A program made the position numbers and the translations under genes. A stretch of 64,000 bases of DNA from Dokdonella fugitiva (lineage in GTDB: Bacteria; Pseudomonadota; Gammaproteobacteria; Xanthomonadales; Rhodanobacteraceae), in assembly GCF_014138265.1 (NCBI RefSeq), contig NZ_JACGXL010000001.1, forward strand, positions 814,525 through 878,524. The letters run 5' to 3'. Below are positions 37,279-45,774 of this stretch, piece after piece. Within the stretch, counting starts at the first letter, position 1, and the number at the start of each line of letters is the position of its first letter. Under the pieces are notes generated by a model. It had not been told where the DNA came from, did no database searches, and saw only the letters and a program-made list of their open reading frames with translations.

Positions 37279-39672
37279 TCACCGTCCGCTGACGAGGCGG
37301 AAATCGATCTTCCGGTCCTCGAGGCTCGCGCGCAGCACCTGCACGCGCACCTCGTCGCCGAGGCGGAATCGCAGGCCACGACGCTCGCCGGTGAGCAGGC
37401 GCCGCGTGGCGTCGAAGTGGTAGTAGTCGTTCGGCAACTGGGTGATGTGCACGAGGCCGCTGATCTTCGACTCGGTCAGCTCGACGAACAGGCCGAACGA
37501 AGCAACGCCGGAGACGATGCCGGCGAACTCGCTGCCGACGTGCTTCTCCATCCAGGCGCACTTATAGCGCTCGTCGACGTCGCGCTCGGCCTCGTCCGCG
37601 CGGCGCTCGTTGTGCGAGCAGTGCACGCACAGGCTGGCCATCGTGCTCGGGCTGTACTCGTAGCCGGCCGGCTTGCCGCCACCGAGCGCGTAGCGGATCG
37701 CGCGGTGCACGAGCAGGTCCGGATAGCGGCGGATCGGCGAGGTGAAGTGCGTGTACGACTCGAGTCCGAGGCCGAAGTGGCCCGGATCGTCGGGCTGGTA
37801 CACCGCGAGACTCTGCGAGCGCAGCAGCACCGATTCGATCAGGCTCGCGTCGGGACGCTTGCGCACCTTCTTGAGCAGCGCCGAGAAGTCGCCGGGCGTG
37901 ACCTGCTCGATCGGCGGCAGGCTCAGCTTGAACTCGCGCAGGAACTCGAGCAGGTCGTCGTACTTCGATGCCGGCGGCGGCGCGTGCACGCGGTACGGCG
38001 TCGGGATGCGGCGTTTCTGCAGGTACTTCGCCGCCTCGACGTTGGCGGCGATCATGCATTCCTCGATGAGCTTGTGCGCGTCGTTGCGCTCGTACGCACC
38101 GAGCTGCACGACCTCGCCGCCGGCGCCGAGGCGGAACGAGACCTCGTTGCTCTCGAAGTCGATCGCGCCGCGCCGCTGGCGCGCCTTGGCGAACAGCTTG
38201 TAGAGCTGGTGCAGGTGCTTGAGCTGCGGCAGCACGTCGGCGAGCTCGGCGCGCGCGTCGGCGTCCTTGAGGCCGATCGCGCGCCAGACCTTGTCGTAGG
38301 TGAGGCGCGCGTGCGAACGCATGACCGCGGGATAGAACTTCGACCGCTCGACGCCGCCTTCGTGGTCGACCTGCATTTCGCAGACCATGCACAGGCGCTC
38401 GACCTTCGGGTTCAACGAGCAGATGCCGTTCGACAGCGTCTCCGGCAGCATCGGCACGACGAAACCCGGGAAGTACACCGAGGTCGCGCGGTTGTACGCC
38501 TCCTCGTCGAGCGGCGTACCCGGCCGCACGTAGTGCGAGACGTCGGCGATCGCGACGATGAGGCGAAAACCGCGTTCATTCGGTTCGGCATGGACCGCGT
38601 CGTCGAAGTCCTTCGCGTCCTCGCCGTCGATCGTCACGAGCGGCGTGTCGCGCAGGTCGACGCGCCCCTTGCGTTCGGCCGCCGATACCTCCGGCTCGAC
38701 CTGCGCCGCGTCGCGCAGCACCGCCGCCGGCCATTCGTGCGGCAGGTCGTGGCTGGCGATCGCCATCTCGACCACGAGCGACGGCGTCAGGCGCTCGCCG
38801 AGGATGGTCAGGATGCGCCCCATCGGTCCGCGCTGCACGGTCGGCGGATCGGTGATCTCGACGACGACGATCTGGCCCGAACGCGCACCGCGGTCCTTGC
38901 CGGGCGTGATGAGCACGTCCTGGTGCAGGCGGCGGTCGTCGGGCGTGACGAGCACGAGGCCGTTCTCCTCGATCACGCGGCCGACCAGGCGCGGCGAGCG
39001 GCGCTCGAGCACCTCGACGATCGCGCCCTGGCTGCGCCCGCGGCGGTCGACGCCGACGACGCTCGCGAGCACGCGATCGCCGTGCAGCACCTTGCGCATC
39101 TCGGCCGGCGAGAGGTACAGGTCCTCGCCGCCCTCTTCCGGGCGCAGGAAACCGAAGCCTTCGGCGTTCGCGATCACGCTGCCGCGGATGAGGTCGAGCT
39201 TGGTCGCGACGCCGTAGCCGCCGCGCCGGTTCTGGATCAGCTGACCGTCGCGCAGCATCGCCGCGAGGCGGCGCGTGAGCGCGTCGAGGTCCTGCGGTGC
39301 GGACAGCTGCAACGCGCGCGCGACCGCCTCGATCGTCATCAATTCGCCGCTGCGTTCGAGCAGCGCGAGGATCGCCTCGCGGCTGGGGATCGGCCGCTCG
39401 TAGCGGCTCGCCTCGCGCTCGGCGTGCGGATCGTGCACGGCCGCAGGCCGTGCCCCCTTATGCGACGGCAGCGGCGGCAACCGCTCGGGCATGAATTTCG
39501 GCAACGGCGGGCGCTTGCCCGGCCCGCGCGTGTCGCGGCGGCCCGCGGAGGCGGCAGGCGCCTTCGCGCCCTCGCGCACCGGCTTCGCCTTCGCCTCGCC
39601 GGCGCGCTTGCCCGGCCCGCGCGCATTGCGCGCACCCGGCGCGCGTGAATCGGTGGTTCTTCTTCTTTTCAA
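37279..39672 (-). CDS. rnr: Ribonuclease R
   Basis: 797 aa. 3'-5' exoribonuclease that degrades structured RNA. Order: basic N-terminal extension and a helix-turn-helix region, cold-shock domains, RNB catalytic domain with DTPLVTIDGEDAKDFDDAVHA (acidic metal ligands), and C-terminal S1 domain (GIVSGVASFGLFVELTES). The start chosen is TTG 39672 with AAGGA 7 bases before it, which gives LKRRRTTDSRAPG; a GTG at 39741 would add 23 residues with no resemblance to the family. First gene of the rnr-rlmB operon. Confidence 0.95.
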   Translation of the reverse strand: MKRRRTTDSRAPGARNARGPGKRAGEAKAKPVREGAKAPAASAGRRDTRGPGKRPPLPKFMPERLPPLPSHKGARPAAVHDPHAEREASRYERPIPSREAILALLERSGELMTIEAVARALQLSAPQDLDALTRRLAAMLRDGQLIQNRRGGYGVATKLDLIRGSVIANAEGFGFLRPEEGGEDLYLSPAEMRKVLHGDRVLASVVGVDRRGRSQGAIVEVLERRSPRLVGRVIEENGLVLVTPDDRRLHQDVLITPGKDRGARSGQIVVVEITDPPTVQRGPMGRILTILGERLTPSLVVEMAIASHDLPHEWPAAVLRDAAQVEPEVSAAERKGRVDLRDTPLVTIDGEDAKDFDDAVHAEPNERGFRLIVAIADVSHYVRPGTPLDEEAYNRATSVYFPGFVVPMLPETLSNGICSLNPKVERLCMVCEMQVDHEGGVERSKFYPAVMRSHARLTYDKVWRAIGLKDADARAELADVLPQLKHLHQLYKLFAKARQRRGAIDFESNEVSFRLGAGGEVVQLGAYERNDAHKLIEECMIAANVEAAKYLQKRRIPTPYRVHAPPPASKYDDLLEFLREFKLSLPPIEQVTPGDFSALLKKVRKRPDASLIESVLLRSQSLAVYQPDDPGHFGLGLESYTHFTSPIRRYPDLLVHRAIRYALGGGKPAGYEYSPSTMASLCVHCSHNERRADEAERDVDERYKCAWMEKHVGSEFAGIVSGVASFGLFVELTESKISGLVHITQLPNDYYHFDATRRLLTGERRGLRFRLGDEVRVQVLRASLEDRKIDFRLVSGR

Positions 39673-39880
39673 AGCGATTCCTTTTCGTTCGAGGGCAGCG
39701 TCGCCGAGCGGGTGCACGATTGCAAGCCGCGGATGAAGCACCCCTGTGCGTGTTCCAACACGATGCGGGCATCGTCGATGCGCTCGGTGCGCGTGCGTGA
39801 CACGCGGGCGCGAGTGGGCGAAACCGGCGCAGTCGCCGCATGGCGGCCGCGTCGTCGACGCCTTGAATCGGCGCGATGCG

Positions 39881-39909
39881 TTGACAGCCTGCAGCCCGGC
39901 CAGTATCGT
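39881..39909 (+). promoter_or_regulatory. Sigma-70 promoter of tRNA-Leu
   Basis: A consensus -35 TTGACA at 39881-39886 and a -10 TATCGT at 39904-39909 with a 17-base spacer. Transcription would start near 39916, about 28 bases before the mature tRNA. Confidence 0.7.
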
Positions 39910-39943
39910 TCGCGCCCCCGGTCAGGCACGCCTGTCCGGTCGG

Positions 39944-40028
<85 letters not shown>

Positions 40029-40073
40029 TCACGACGTCGATGACGTCCGCGCAAAATCAGTGACGCTCCTTGG

Positions 40074-40096
40074 AAACCCCGCGCTGCGGGGTTTTT
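40074..40096 (+). terminator. Rho-independent terminator of tRNA-Leu
   Basis: Stem AAACCCCGC (40074-40082) with GCGGGGTTT (40086-40094), loop GCT, then a run of T to 40096. A textbook intrinsic terminator 45 bases after the tRNA. Confidence 0.88.
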
Positions 40097-40397
40097 AGTT
40101 TCTGCCGCCCAGGAACGTCCTTGGACGTTCCCCGTGCAACACGCCCGCCGACTGCGTAGGCGACCTCCCGTCGCGGCACGAACGGCCGACGCAGCGAAGC
40201 AGCATGGATCGGGCGCGTTTTGCGTCCACGCCAGCCGCGGCAGGCGCTGAAATGTGCGCGATATCCATCGAAGAATCCACGGGCATCGGACCGCGCGCGA
40301 CACAGCCTTCGCTGTTGTCGTCGCCCGGACCATCGAGGCGACGATCGTCGCCATGAAGTCAGCCGTCTGCTCGCGCGCGCGACCAAAACCCGTTATA
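40097..40397. other. Intergenic region between tRNA-Leu terminator and hipBA operators
   Basis: About 300 bp without a supported gene. It contains a perfect palindrome, GGAACGTCC-TT-GGACGTTCC at 40112-40131, just after the terminator, which could be a protein-binding site or a hairpin. The rest looks unstructured. A minus-strand frame through this region also runs across the tRNA and is judged spurious. Confidence 0.5.
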
Positions 40398-40459
40398 CGG
40401 GTATTTGACAAATACCCGCTTAAGGAATAAAAGCGAGTTATTGGTATTCCGGGTATTTG
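40389..40459 (+). promoter_or_regulatory. Operator/promoter region of hipBA
   Basis: A near-ideal operator at 40398-40418: half-sites GGGTATTTG (40399-40407) and CAAATACCC (40409-40417) flank a single A, extended by one more C/G pair. A shorter palindrome CCCGT-TAT-ACGGG abuts it at 40389-40401. The half-site GGGTATTTG recurs at 40451-40459, two bases before the hipB start codon. The layout fits autorepression by a HipB dimer, with HipA as corepressor; the motif differs from the E. coli hip operator. Confidence 0.75.
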
Positions 40460-40461
40460 CC

Positions 40462-40722
40462 ATGCCTCCGCGCTCTCACGTGCTCGTCACCGCCTCCCAG
40501 TTGGGATCGATCCTGCAGGCCGCCCGCAAGGCCCGAGGCATGACCCAATCGGCCCTCGCCGCCCGACTCGGCCTGAGCCAATCGCGAGTGTCCTATCTGG
40601 AGCTGAGCCCCCACGACCTGAGCCTGGCGCAATTGCTGGCGTGGTGCTCGACGCTCGGCCTGGAATTGACCATCGACGCCCGTGGCGGCGCGGCCACTCC
40701 CGCCATGCAAGCAGACTGGTGA
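40462..40722 (+). CDS. hipB: HipB-type antitoxin, XRE-family DNA-binding protein
   Basis: 86 aa. A Cro/C1-type helix-turn-helix spans residues ~10-65: LGSILQAARKARGMTQSALAARLGLSQSRVSYLELSP. It should bind the palindromes just upstream and neutralise HipA. The start at ATG 40462 is preferred over the longer frame from ~40405 because the latter would read through the operator. One base separates its stop from the hipA start, so expression is coupled. Confidence 0.92.
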   Translation: MPPRSHVLVTASQLGSILQAARKARGMTQSALAARLGLSQSRVSYLELSPHDLSLAQLLAWCSTLGLELTIDARGGAATPAMQADW

Positions 40723-40723
40723 C

Positions 40724-42064
40724 ATGGGGCGTCGCTCGCACAGTCGCAGCCTGTCGCTCTGGATCAACGGCGAGCGTGTGGGGCGCTGGACGATTCCTGC
40801 GCGCGGAGAGATGGAACTCCACTACGACGCGGACTGGATCGCCGCGACCGCAGGGCGCCCGTTGTCCCTGTCGCTCCCCTTCAACCTGGACAACCTGCCG
40901 CTCAAGGGCGAGAAGGTCGCCAATTACTTCGACAACCTCCTGCCCGACAGCGACGCCATCCGCAAGCGCGTCGCCGAGCGCTTCCGCACGGGTTCGACCG
41001 ATCCCTTCGATCTCCTGAAAGCCATCGGCCGCGACTGCGTGGGCGCAGTCCAGATCCTGGACGAGGACGAGACGCCTGAAGGCTTCGACCGCATCGAAGG
41101 CATGCTGCTGTCGGAAGAGGACATCGAGCGGCATCTGATCGAAACGGTGTCCCCCCGCGCCTTCGGTGCCGGCAGCGATCCCGAAGCGGACTTCCGCATC
41201 TCCCTGGCCGGCGCCCAGGAGAAGACCGCGTTCCTCTGGTGGAACGGTCGATGGCAGGTGCCTCGTGGCGCGACGCCCACGAGCCACATCTTCAAACTCC
41301 CGCTCGGCCTGGTGGGCGGCAGGCAGGCCGATTTCACCACGTCGGTCGACAACGAGTGGCTGTGCCTTCGGCTGCTCCAGGCATACGGATTGGAGGTCGC
41401 CGACGCCCGCATCGCGACCTTCGGCAAGCAACGCGTGCTTGTCGTCGAGCGTTTCGATCGGCGCGTCGCGCCCGATGGCCAGTGGCTCATGCGCTTGCCG
41501 CAGGAGGATTTCTGCCAAGTGGAGGGCTGCTCGCCTCTGCGCAAGTATGAGAACGACGGAGGACCGGGGCTCATGGCCTTGTTCACCACCTTGCGACAGT
41601 CGGTGAACGCGGAGGCCGACATGAAGACGCTGATGGCTGCGCAGGTCCTGTTCTGGCTGCTGCGAGCACCGGACGGCCATGCCAAGAACTTCAGCATCCA
41701 GATCCTGCCGCGCGGCCGCTTCCGGCTGACCCGCCTGTACGACGTGATGTCGGCCTATCCCGTGCTCGGCGACGGTCCTCGTCATTGGTCGTCCCGCGAT
41801 ATCAAGCTGGCGATGGCGCTGCTCGGAAAGAACAAGCACTACGCGATGCATGCCATCCAGCGTCGGCACTTCCACGGCACCGCGCAGAAAGTCGGATACG
41901 CATCCTCCGCCGAGCCGCTCATCGAGGAAATTCTCGCGCGCACGCCGGCGGCCATCGCGGAGGCGCAAGCGGCGCTGCCGCCGGGCTTCTCTTCGCGCGT
42001 CGCGGACACCATCCTGCACGGACTCGAGCGCGCCGCGGATTCGCTGGCGCGGATGGCTGCGTAA
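40724..42064 (+). CDS. hipA: HipA-family serine/threonine kinase toxin
   Basis: 446 aa, full length for HipA (E. coli 440 aa). HipA phosphorylates glutamyl-tRNA synthetase and induces dormancy. Kinase residues match: the autophosphorylated Ser160 in RISLAGAQEKTAFL (E. coli Ser150), Lys191 in HIFKLP, Asp317 in PDGHAKNFS (catalytic loop), Asp340 in LYDVMSAYP (metal). N-terminal subdomain 1 (SLSLWINGERVGRW) is present. All key residues are kept, so the toxin is predicted active. The target may differ from GltX in other HipA branches. Confidence 0.95.
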   Translation: MGRRSHSRSLSLWINGERVGRWTIPARGEMELHYDADWIAATAGRPLSLSLPFNLDNLPLKGEKVANYFDNLLPDSDAIRKRVAERFRTGSTDPFDLLKAIGRDCVGAVQILDEDETPEGFDRIEGMLLSEEDIERHLIETVSPRAFGAGSDPEADFRISLAGAQEKTAFLWWNGRWQVPRGATPTSHIFKLPLGLVGGRQADFTTSVDNEWLCLRLLQAYGLEVADARIATFGKQRVLVVERFDRRVAPDGQWLMRLPQEDFCQVEGCSPLRKYENDGGPGLMALFTTLRQSVNAEADMKTLMAAQVLFWLLRAPDGHAKNFSIQILPRGRFRLTRLYDVMSAYPVLGDGPRHWSSRDIKLAMALLGKNKHYAMHAIQRRHFHGTAQKVGYASSAEPLIEEILARTPAAIAEAQAALPPGFSSRVADTILHGLERAADSLARMAA

Positions 42065-42079
42065 CGGCGGCAGGCGCCC

Positions 42080-43039
42080 TCAACCGAGCTCGTGCGCACG
42101 CGTGGCTAGCCATGCATCGGCCTGCTGACGCCCGAGGTCGCGCAGTTCGCGCAGGAACGCGATGCGGGTGTTGAGCCGCGTCTTCGCGCTGTACGCATCG
42201 AGCGACTCGCCCGGCTCGATCATGCCGATGCGCAACGCCTTGAGGCGCCGCCCGATCGCGCTGAACGGCAGCGTGCGGGCGACCGCGCGCTGCGCGCGCC
42301 GCACGGTGCCGAGTTCGCGCAGGAACGTGGTCGAGAAGCCGAGTTCGCTGATGCGCTCGCGGATCTGCCGTGCGCTGCGCGGTGGCTCCGCGTGCTCGAT
42401 CGCCTGCACGAGCACGCACAGGATCGCCGCGGAGTCGCATTCGTAGATGAGCGGCTCGAGCGCGGGATTGCCGGCGTAGCCACCGTCCCAGTACATCTCG
42501 CCGTCGATCTCGACCGGCGCGAACAGCTGTGGCAGGCATGCGCTCGCGAGCAGCGCGTCGAGATCGAGGCGCGTGTTGTCGAACAGCACGAGGCTGCCGT
42601 CGCGCACGCGCGTCGCCGCGAGGAACAGGCGGAACCGCGACTCGCGGCGCAGGCGTTCGAAATCGAACAACGCCGCCGCGATGTCGCGCAGCGGGTTGAT
42701 GCCGAGCGGATTGATCTCCTGCGGCGTGAAATGGCGCGCCATGTCGAGCAACAGCGTTTCGGTCGCCGCGCCCGCCGGCGTGGAGAACGCCCAGCGCAGC
42801 AGGCCTGTGCGCGACGCGACGCCTTCCCACAGCGCGGCGAGGGTCGCCCGCGCACCGTCACGACCGCCGTCGAGCCAGCCTTGCGCGAGGGCGAGCGCGT
42901 TCATCGCGCCGCTGCTCGTCGCGCTGATGCCTTCGATCGCCAGCGCGGGCTCCTCTAGCAGCCGATCGAGCACGCCCCAGGTGAACGCGCCATGCGCACC
43001 GCCGCCCTGCAGGGCTAGGCTCACCACCGGCAGTTTCAC
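42080..43039 (-). CDS. Patatin-like phospholipase
   Basis: 319 aa. Oxyanion loop GGGAHG near the start (VSLALQGGGAHGAFTWG), nucleophile elbow SATSSGAMNA (Ser in A-T-S-S-G, where the first Gly of G-x-S-x-G is Ala), and the catalytic Asp in YWDGGYAGNP. A Ser/Asp dyad lipid acyl hydrolase. The start is GTG 43039, overlapping the stop of the upstream hydrolase gene (GTGA), so the pair is coupled. No signal peptide. The substrate is unknown. Confidence 0.92.
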   Translation of the reverse strand: MKLPVVSLALQGGGAHGAFTWGVLDRLLEEPALAIEGISATSSGAMNALALAQGWLDGGRDGARATLAALWEGVASRTGLLRWAFSTPAGAATETLLLDMARHFTPQEINPLGINPLRDIAAALFDFERLRRESRFRLFLAATRVRDGSLVLFDNTRLDLDALLASACLPQLFAPVEIDGEMYWDGGYAGNPALEPLIYECDSAAILCVLVQAIEHAEPPRSARQIRERISELGFSTTFLRELGTVRRAQRAVARTLPFSAIGRRLKALRIGMIEPGESLDAYSAKTRLNTRIAFLRELRDLGRQQADAWLATRAHELG

Positions 43040-43947
43040 CCTGTCGCAGCCTTGCGCAGGACGCGATCGAACAGCGCGAGCGTGCGCTTCCATGCTTCCT
43101 TCGCGGCAGCCTCGTCGTAGCGAGGCGTGGTGTCGTTGTTGAAGCCGTGCTGCGTGCCGGCGGGCTGGTAGAGCGCGTAGTGCACGCCGGCCGCCTTCAG
43201 CGCGGTCTCGTAGGCGGGCCAGCCGGCGTTGACGCGTTCGTCGTTGCCGGCGAGCACGACGAGCAGTTCGGCCTTGATCTTCGCGACATCCTCGCTCGCC
43301 GGCGCGGGCCCGTAGAACGGCGCCGCGGCGAGCAGCTTCGGCACGCGCGTCGCGAGGAAATTGACCATGCCGCCGCCGTAGCAGAAGCCGACGGCGCCGA
43401 GGCGCCCGTTGCCGCCTTCGGCGTGCAGCAGCCAGTCGGCGGCGGCGAGGAAGTCGGCGCGCGTCTTGTCCTGGTCGAGCCTGCCGAACAGCGCGCGCGC
43501 CGCGTCTTCGTCGCCGGGATAGCCGCCGAGCGGGAACAGCGCGTCGGGCGCGAACGCGAGATAGCCTTCGAGCGCGATGCGGCGCGCGATGTCCTCGACA
43601 TGCGGGTTGAGCCCGCGGTTCTCGTGCACGACGAGCACGAGCGGCAACGCGCCTTGCGCTGGCTTCGGTCGCACGAGATAGCCGCGCGCCTTGCCGTAGC
43701 CGTTCGGCGAGGCGAACTCGACGTGGCTCGCGACGAGCCGCGCGTCGTCGGGCTTGACCTGCTGCGCGGTGGCGAACTGCGGGCTCAGCGCGGCGAGCAG
43801 GCCGGCCGCGCCCGCGGCGCCGACCGCGAAACGCGCGGCGCCCGCGAGGAAGCCCCGGCGGTCGATCGCGCCGTGCACGTATTGGTCGAACAGGCGCAGC
43901 ACTTCGGGATCGAAGTCGGCAGCGGTGAGGCGCGTCGGGTTCGGCAT
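43036..43947 (-). CDS. Dienelactone hydrolase family protein with Tat-like signal
   Basis: 303 aa. The N-terminal ~60 residues hold a twin-arginine-like signal (RRGFLAGAARFAVGAAGAAGLLAAL). The alpha/beta hydrolase domain has HENRGLNPHVED, the Cys nucleophile in GFCYGGG, Asp in AGNDERVNAG and His in QHGFNND, the dienelactone hydrolase triad. Similar to E. coli YghX-type proteins. It is translated together with the patatin gene below it. Confidence 0.92.
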   Translation of the reverse strand: MPNPTRLTAADFDPEVLRLFDQYVHGAIDRRGFLAGAARFAVGAAGAAGLLAALSPQFATAQQVKPDDARLVASHVEFASPNGYGKARGYLVRPKPAQGALPLVLVVHENRGLNPHVEDIARRIALEGYLAFAPDALFPLGGYPGDEDAARALFGRLDQDKTRADFLAAADWLLHAEGGNGRLGAVGFCYGGGMVNFLATRVPKLLAAAPFYGPAPASEDVAKIKAELLVVLAGNDERVNAGWPAYETALKAAGVHYALYQPAGTQHGFNNDTTPRYDEAAAKEAWKRTLALFDRVLRKAATG

Positions 43948-44010
43948 GGCACGCTCCGGATGCGGCGGAAGCGCGATTGTGCATCCGCGCGGTTTCGCGC
44001 GCATGTCGCC

Positions 44011-44688
44011 TCAGCCGGGCCCGTCGACGTAGGGGTTGCGCGCCATCTGGGCGACCTCGCCTTTCGAGATCGTCGCCGCGACGAGCGCAGTGAAGAAGCG
44101 CAGGCCGACCATCAGCGAGATCAACAGCGCGTCGGGGTCGGTCGGCGCGCCGACGTATTCGAGCGCCGCCGCGATCGGTCGCGCGCCGAAGAAGCCGACG
44201 AACACCATGAACAGCATCGCGACGAAGGTCGAGCCGCCCGCGGCGAGCGTGTTGTTCATCCAGGCTAGGCGCGGCTCGGGCGACGTCAGCGCCTGCAGCA
44301 GCGACAGTGCGAGCGACACGACGATGTAGCCCGCCGCCCAGGCGATGCTCGCCGGTTGCAGTCCGTGCCAGCGTGCGAGCGTCGTGGTGATCGGATCGGC
44401 GTGCTCGCCGCTCGAGACGATCGCGTACGAGATGCAGACGAACAGCAGCAGGAACGCGAGCAGCGCGCTCAGCTTGACGAGATCGAACAGGTGCCTCGCG
44501 ATCCCGCGTTCCGGATAGAACGGCACGGTGGCGAGATTCAGCAGCACGAGTTCGAACGCGAGCAGGCCTTGCAGCACGATGTACGGCAGGCCACCGTGCA
44601 GGCTCGCGACGAGCAGCACGCCGTGCGCGAGCAGGATCTGCAACGCGACCGGCGGCGGGATCCTGCGCAGTTCTTCGATCAGTTTCAT
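44011..44688 (-). CDS. Multi-spanning membrane protein of unknown function
   Basis: 225 aa with about five or six hydrophobic segments: ALQILLAHGVLLVASL, YIVLQGLLAFELVLLNLA, LSALLAFLLLFVCISYAIV, IAWAAGYIVVSLALSLLQAL, FVAMLFMVFVGFFGA and LISLMVGLRFFTALVAA. The start ATG 44688 has GGGAGGAGGG directly upstream. I do not recognise the family with confidence. It lies between the dienelactone hydrolase and, divergently, the MpaB-like oxygenase. Confidence 0.85.
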   Translation of the reverse strand: MKLIEELRRIPPPVALQILLAHGVLLVASLHGGLPYIVLQGLLAFELVLLNLATVPFYPERGIARHLFDLVKLSALLAFLLLFVCISYAIVSSGEHADPITTTLARWHGLQPASIAWAAGYIVVSLALSLLQALTSPEPRLAWMNNTLAAGGSTFVAMLFMVFVGFFGARPIAAALEYVGAPTDPDALLISLMVGLRFFTALVAATISKGEVAQMARNPYVDGPG

Positions 44689-44779
44689 GTCCCTCCTCCC
44701 TCGCACCATCACGCAGGTTCGCACCGCGCGGGGCCGCCAGTCCGTATCATCGCGCGGTCGCCTTTCCGAACGAGCGCCG

Positions 44780-45697
44780 ATGCCGCCTGTACTCCCCATG
44801 TTGACTGCGCCGGCGAGCGCGCGCATCCGCCACTGGGTGCTCGGCCTGTTCCCACGCGGCCAGGACGGCATCGACTACGAACGCCCCGTCGGCGACCCAG
44901 GCTTGTTCGGCCCCGACAGCGCGACCTGGCGCGTCCACGCCGACTTCCCGGGCATGCTGTCGGGCGGCCTGTGCGCGCTCATGTTGCAGGTGCTGCATCC
45001 GCTCGCCCTCGCCGGCGTCTGGGACCACTCGAACTTCCGCACCGACCTCGTCGGTCGCCTGCGCCGCACGACCACGTTCGTCGCCGGCACGACCTACGCC
45101 GCGCACGTCGACGCCGAGGCGCTCGTCGCGCGCGTCGCACGCATCCACGCGACGGTGCGCGGCCGCACCGCCGACGGCCGCCCCTACTCCGCCGACGACC
45201 CGGCGTTGCTGACCTGGGTGCACGTGACCGAAGCGTACGGCTTCCTCGAAGGCTACCGGCGCTATGCGCCGATCGCGTTGCCCGCCGGCGCGGCGGACCG
45301 CTACTACGACGAGGTGCGCCGCATCGCCGAGCGCCTCGGCGCGCGCGAGGTGCCGGCGTCGCAAGCCGAGGTCGACGCCTACTTCGCGCGCATGCAGGCT
45401 GAACTCCGCTGCGACGCGCGTTCGCGCGAAGTGCTCGAGGTGCTCGCACGCATCCGCCTGCCCGTGCCGCTCGCGGGCGTGTCGCGCGACGCGTTCCTCG
45501 GCGCCGGAGCCGCGCTGCTGCCGGAGTGGGCGCAGGCGATGCTCGGCCGCACGTCGCGGCAGCGGCTGCAGGCGCGCATCTCGGCACGCGTGCTGCGCAC
45601 GCTCGCGCCGCTGTTCCGTCGCGCATTGCCCGACGGCATCGCGCCGCGTGCCTGCCGGCGCGTCGGCGTCGCACCCGCGACGCTCTCGCACTGGTGA
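44780..45697 (+). CDS. Oxygenase MpaB / DUF2236 family protein
   Basis: 305 aa. The DUF2236 signatures are visible: ATWRVHADFPGMLSGGLCALMLQVLHPLALAGVWDHSNFRTD, RTTTFVAGTTYA, LTWVHVTEAYGFLEGYRRY, and ARIRLPVPLAG. His residues in HPLA and WVHV are the likely haem ligands of the latex-clearing-protein/MpaB group of haem b oxygenases. The substrate is not predictable. ATG 44780 is used; ATG 44798 is an alternative. Confidence 0.9.
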   Translation: MPPVLPMLTAPASARIRHWVLGLFPRGQDGIDYERPVGDPGLFGPDSATWRVHADFPGMLSGGLCALMLQVLHPLALAGVWDHSNFRTDLVGRLRRTTTFVAGTTYAAHVDAEALVARVARIHATVRGRTADGRPYSADDPALLTWVHVTEAYGFLEGYRRYAPIALPAGAADRYYDEVRRIAERLGAREVPASQAEVDAYFARMQAELRCDARSREVLEVLARIRLPVPLAGVSRDAFLGAGAALLPEWAQAMLGRTSRQRLQARISARVLRTLAPLFRRALPDGIAPRACRRVGVAPATLSHW

Positions 45698-45774
45698 ATA
45701 CGCCGCGACTTCCTGCACATCCGGCGCGTGCGCGGGCACGGCAGGATGGGCACTCGTCGCCGACGGAGTCCGCC

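Noticed and set aside
36504-37379. Longer form of rlmB from 37379
   Set aside because: The extra 43 residues are Arg/Cys/Ala-rich and lie inside the rnr coding sequence; the ATG at 37250 matches the family.
40029-42120. Integrative element with the tRNA-Leu 3' end as attachment site
   Set aside because: No integrase gene and no repeat of the tRNA 3' end could be seen to the right of hipBA.
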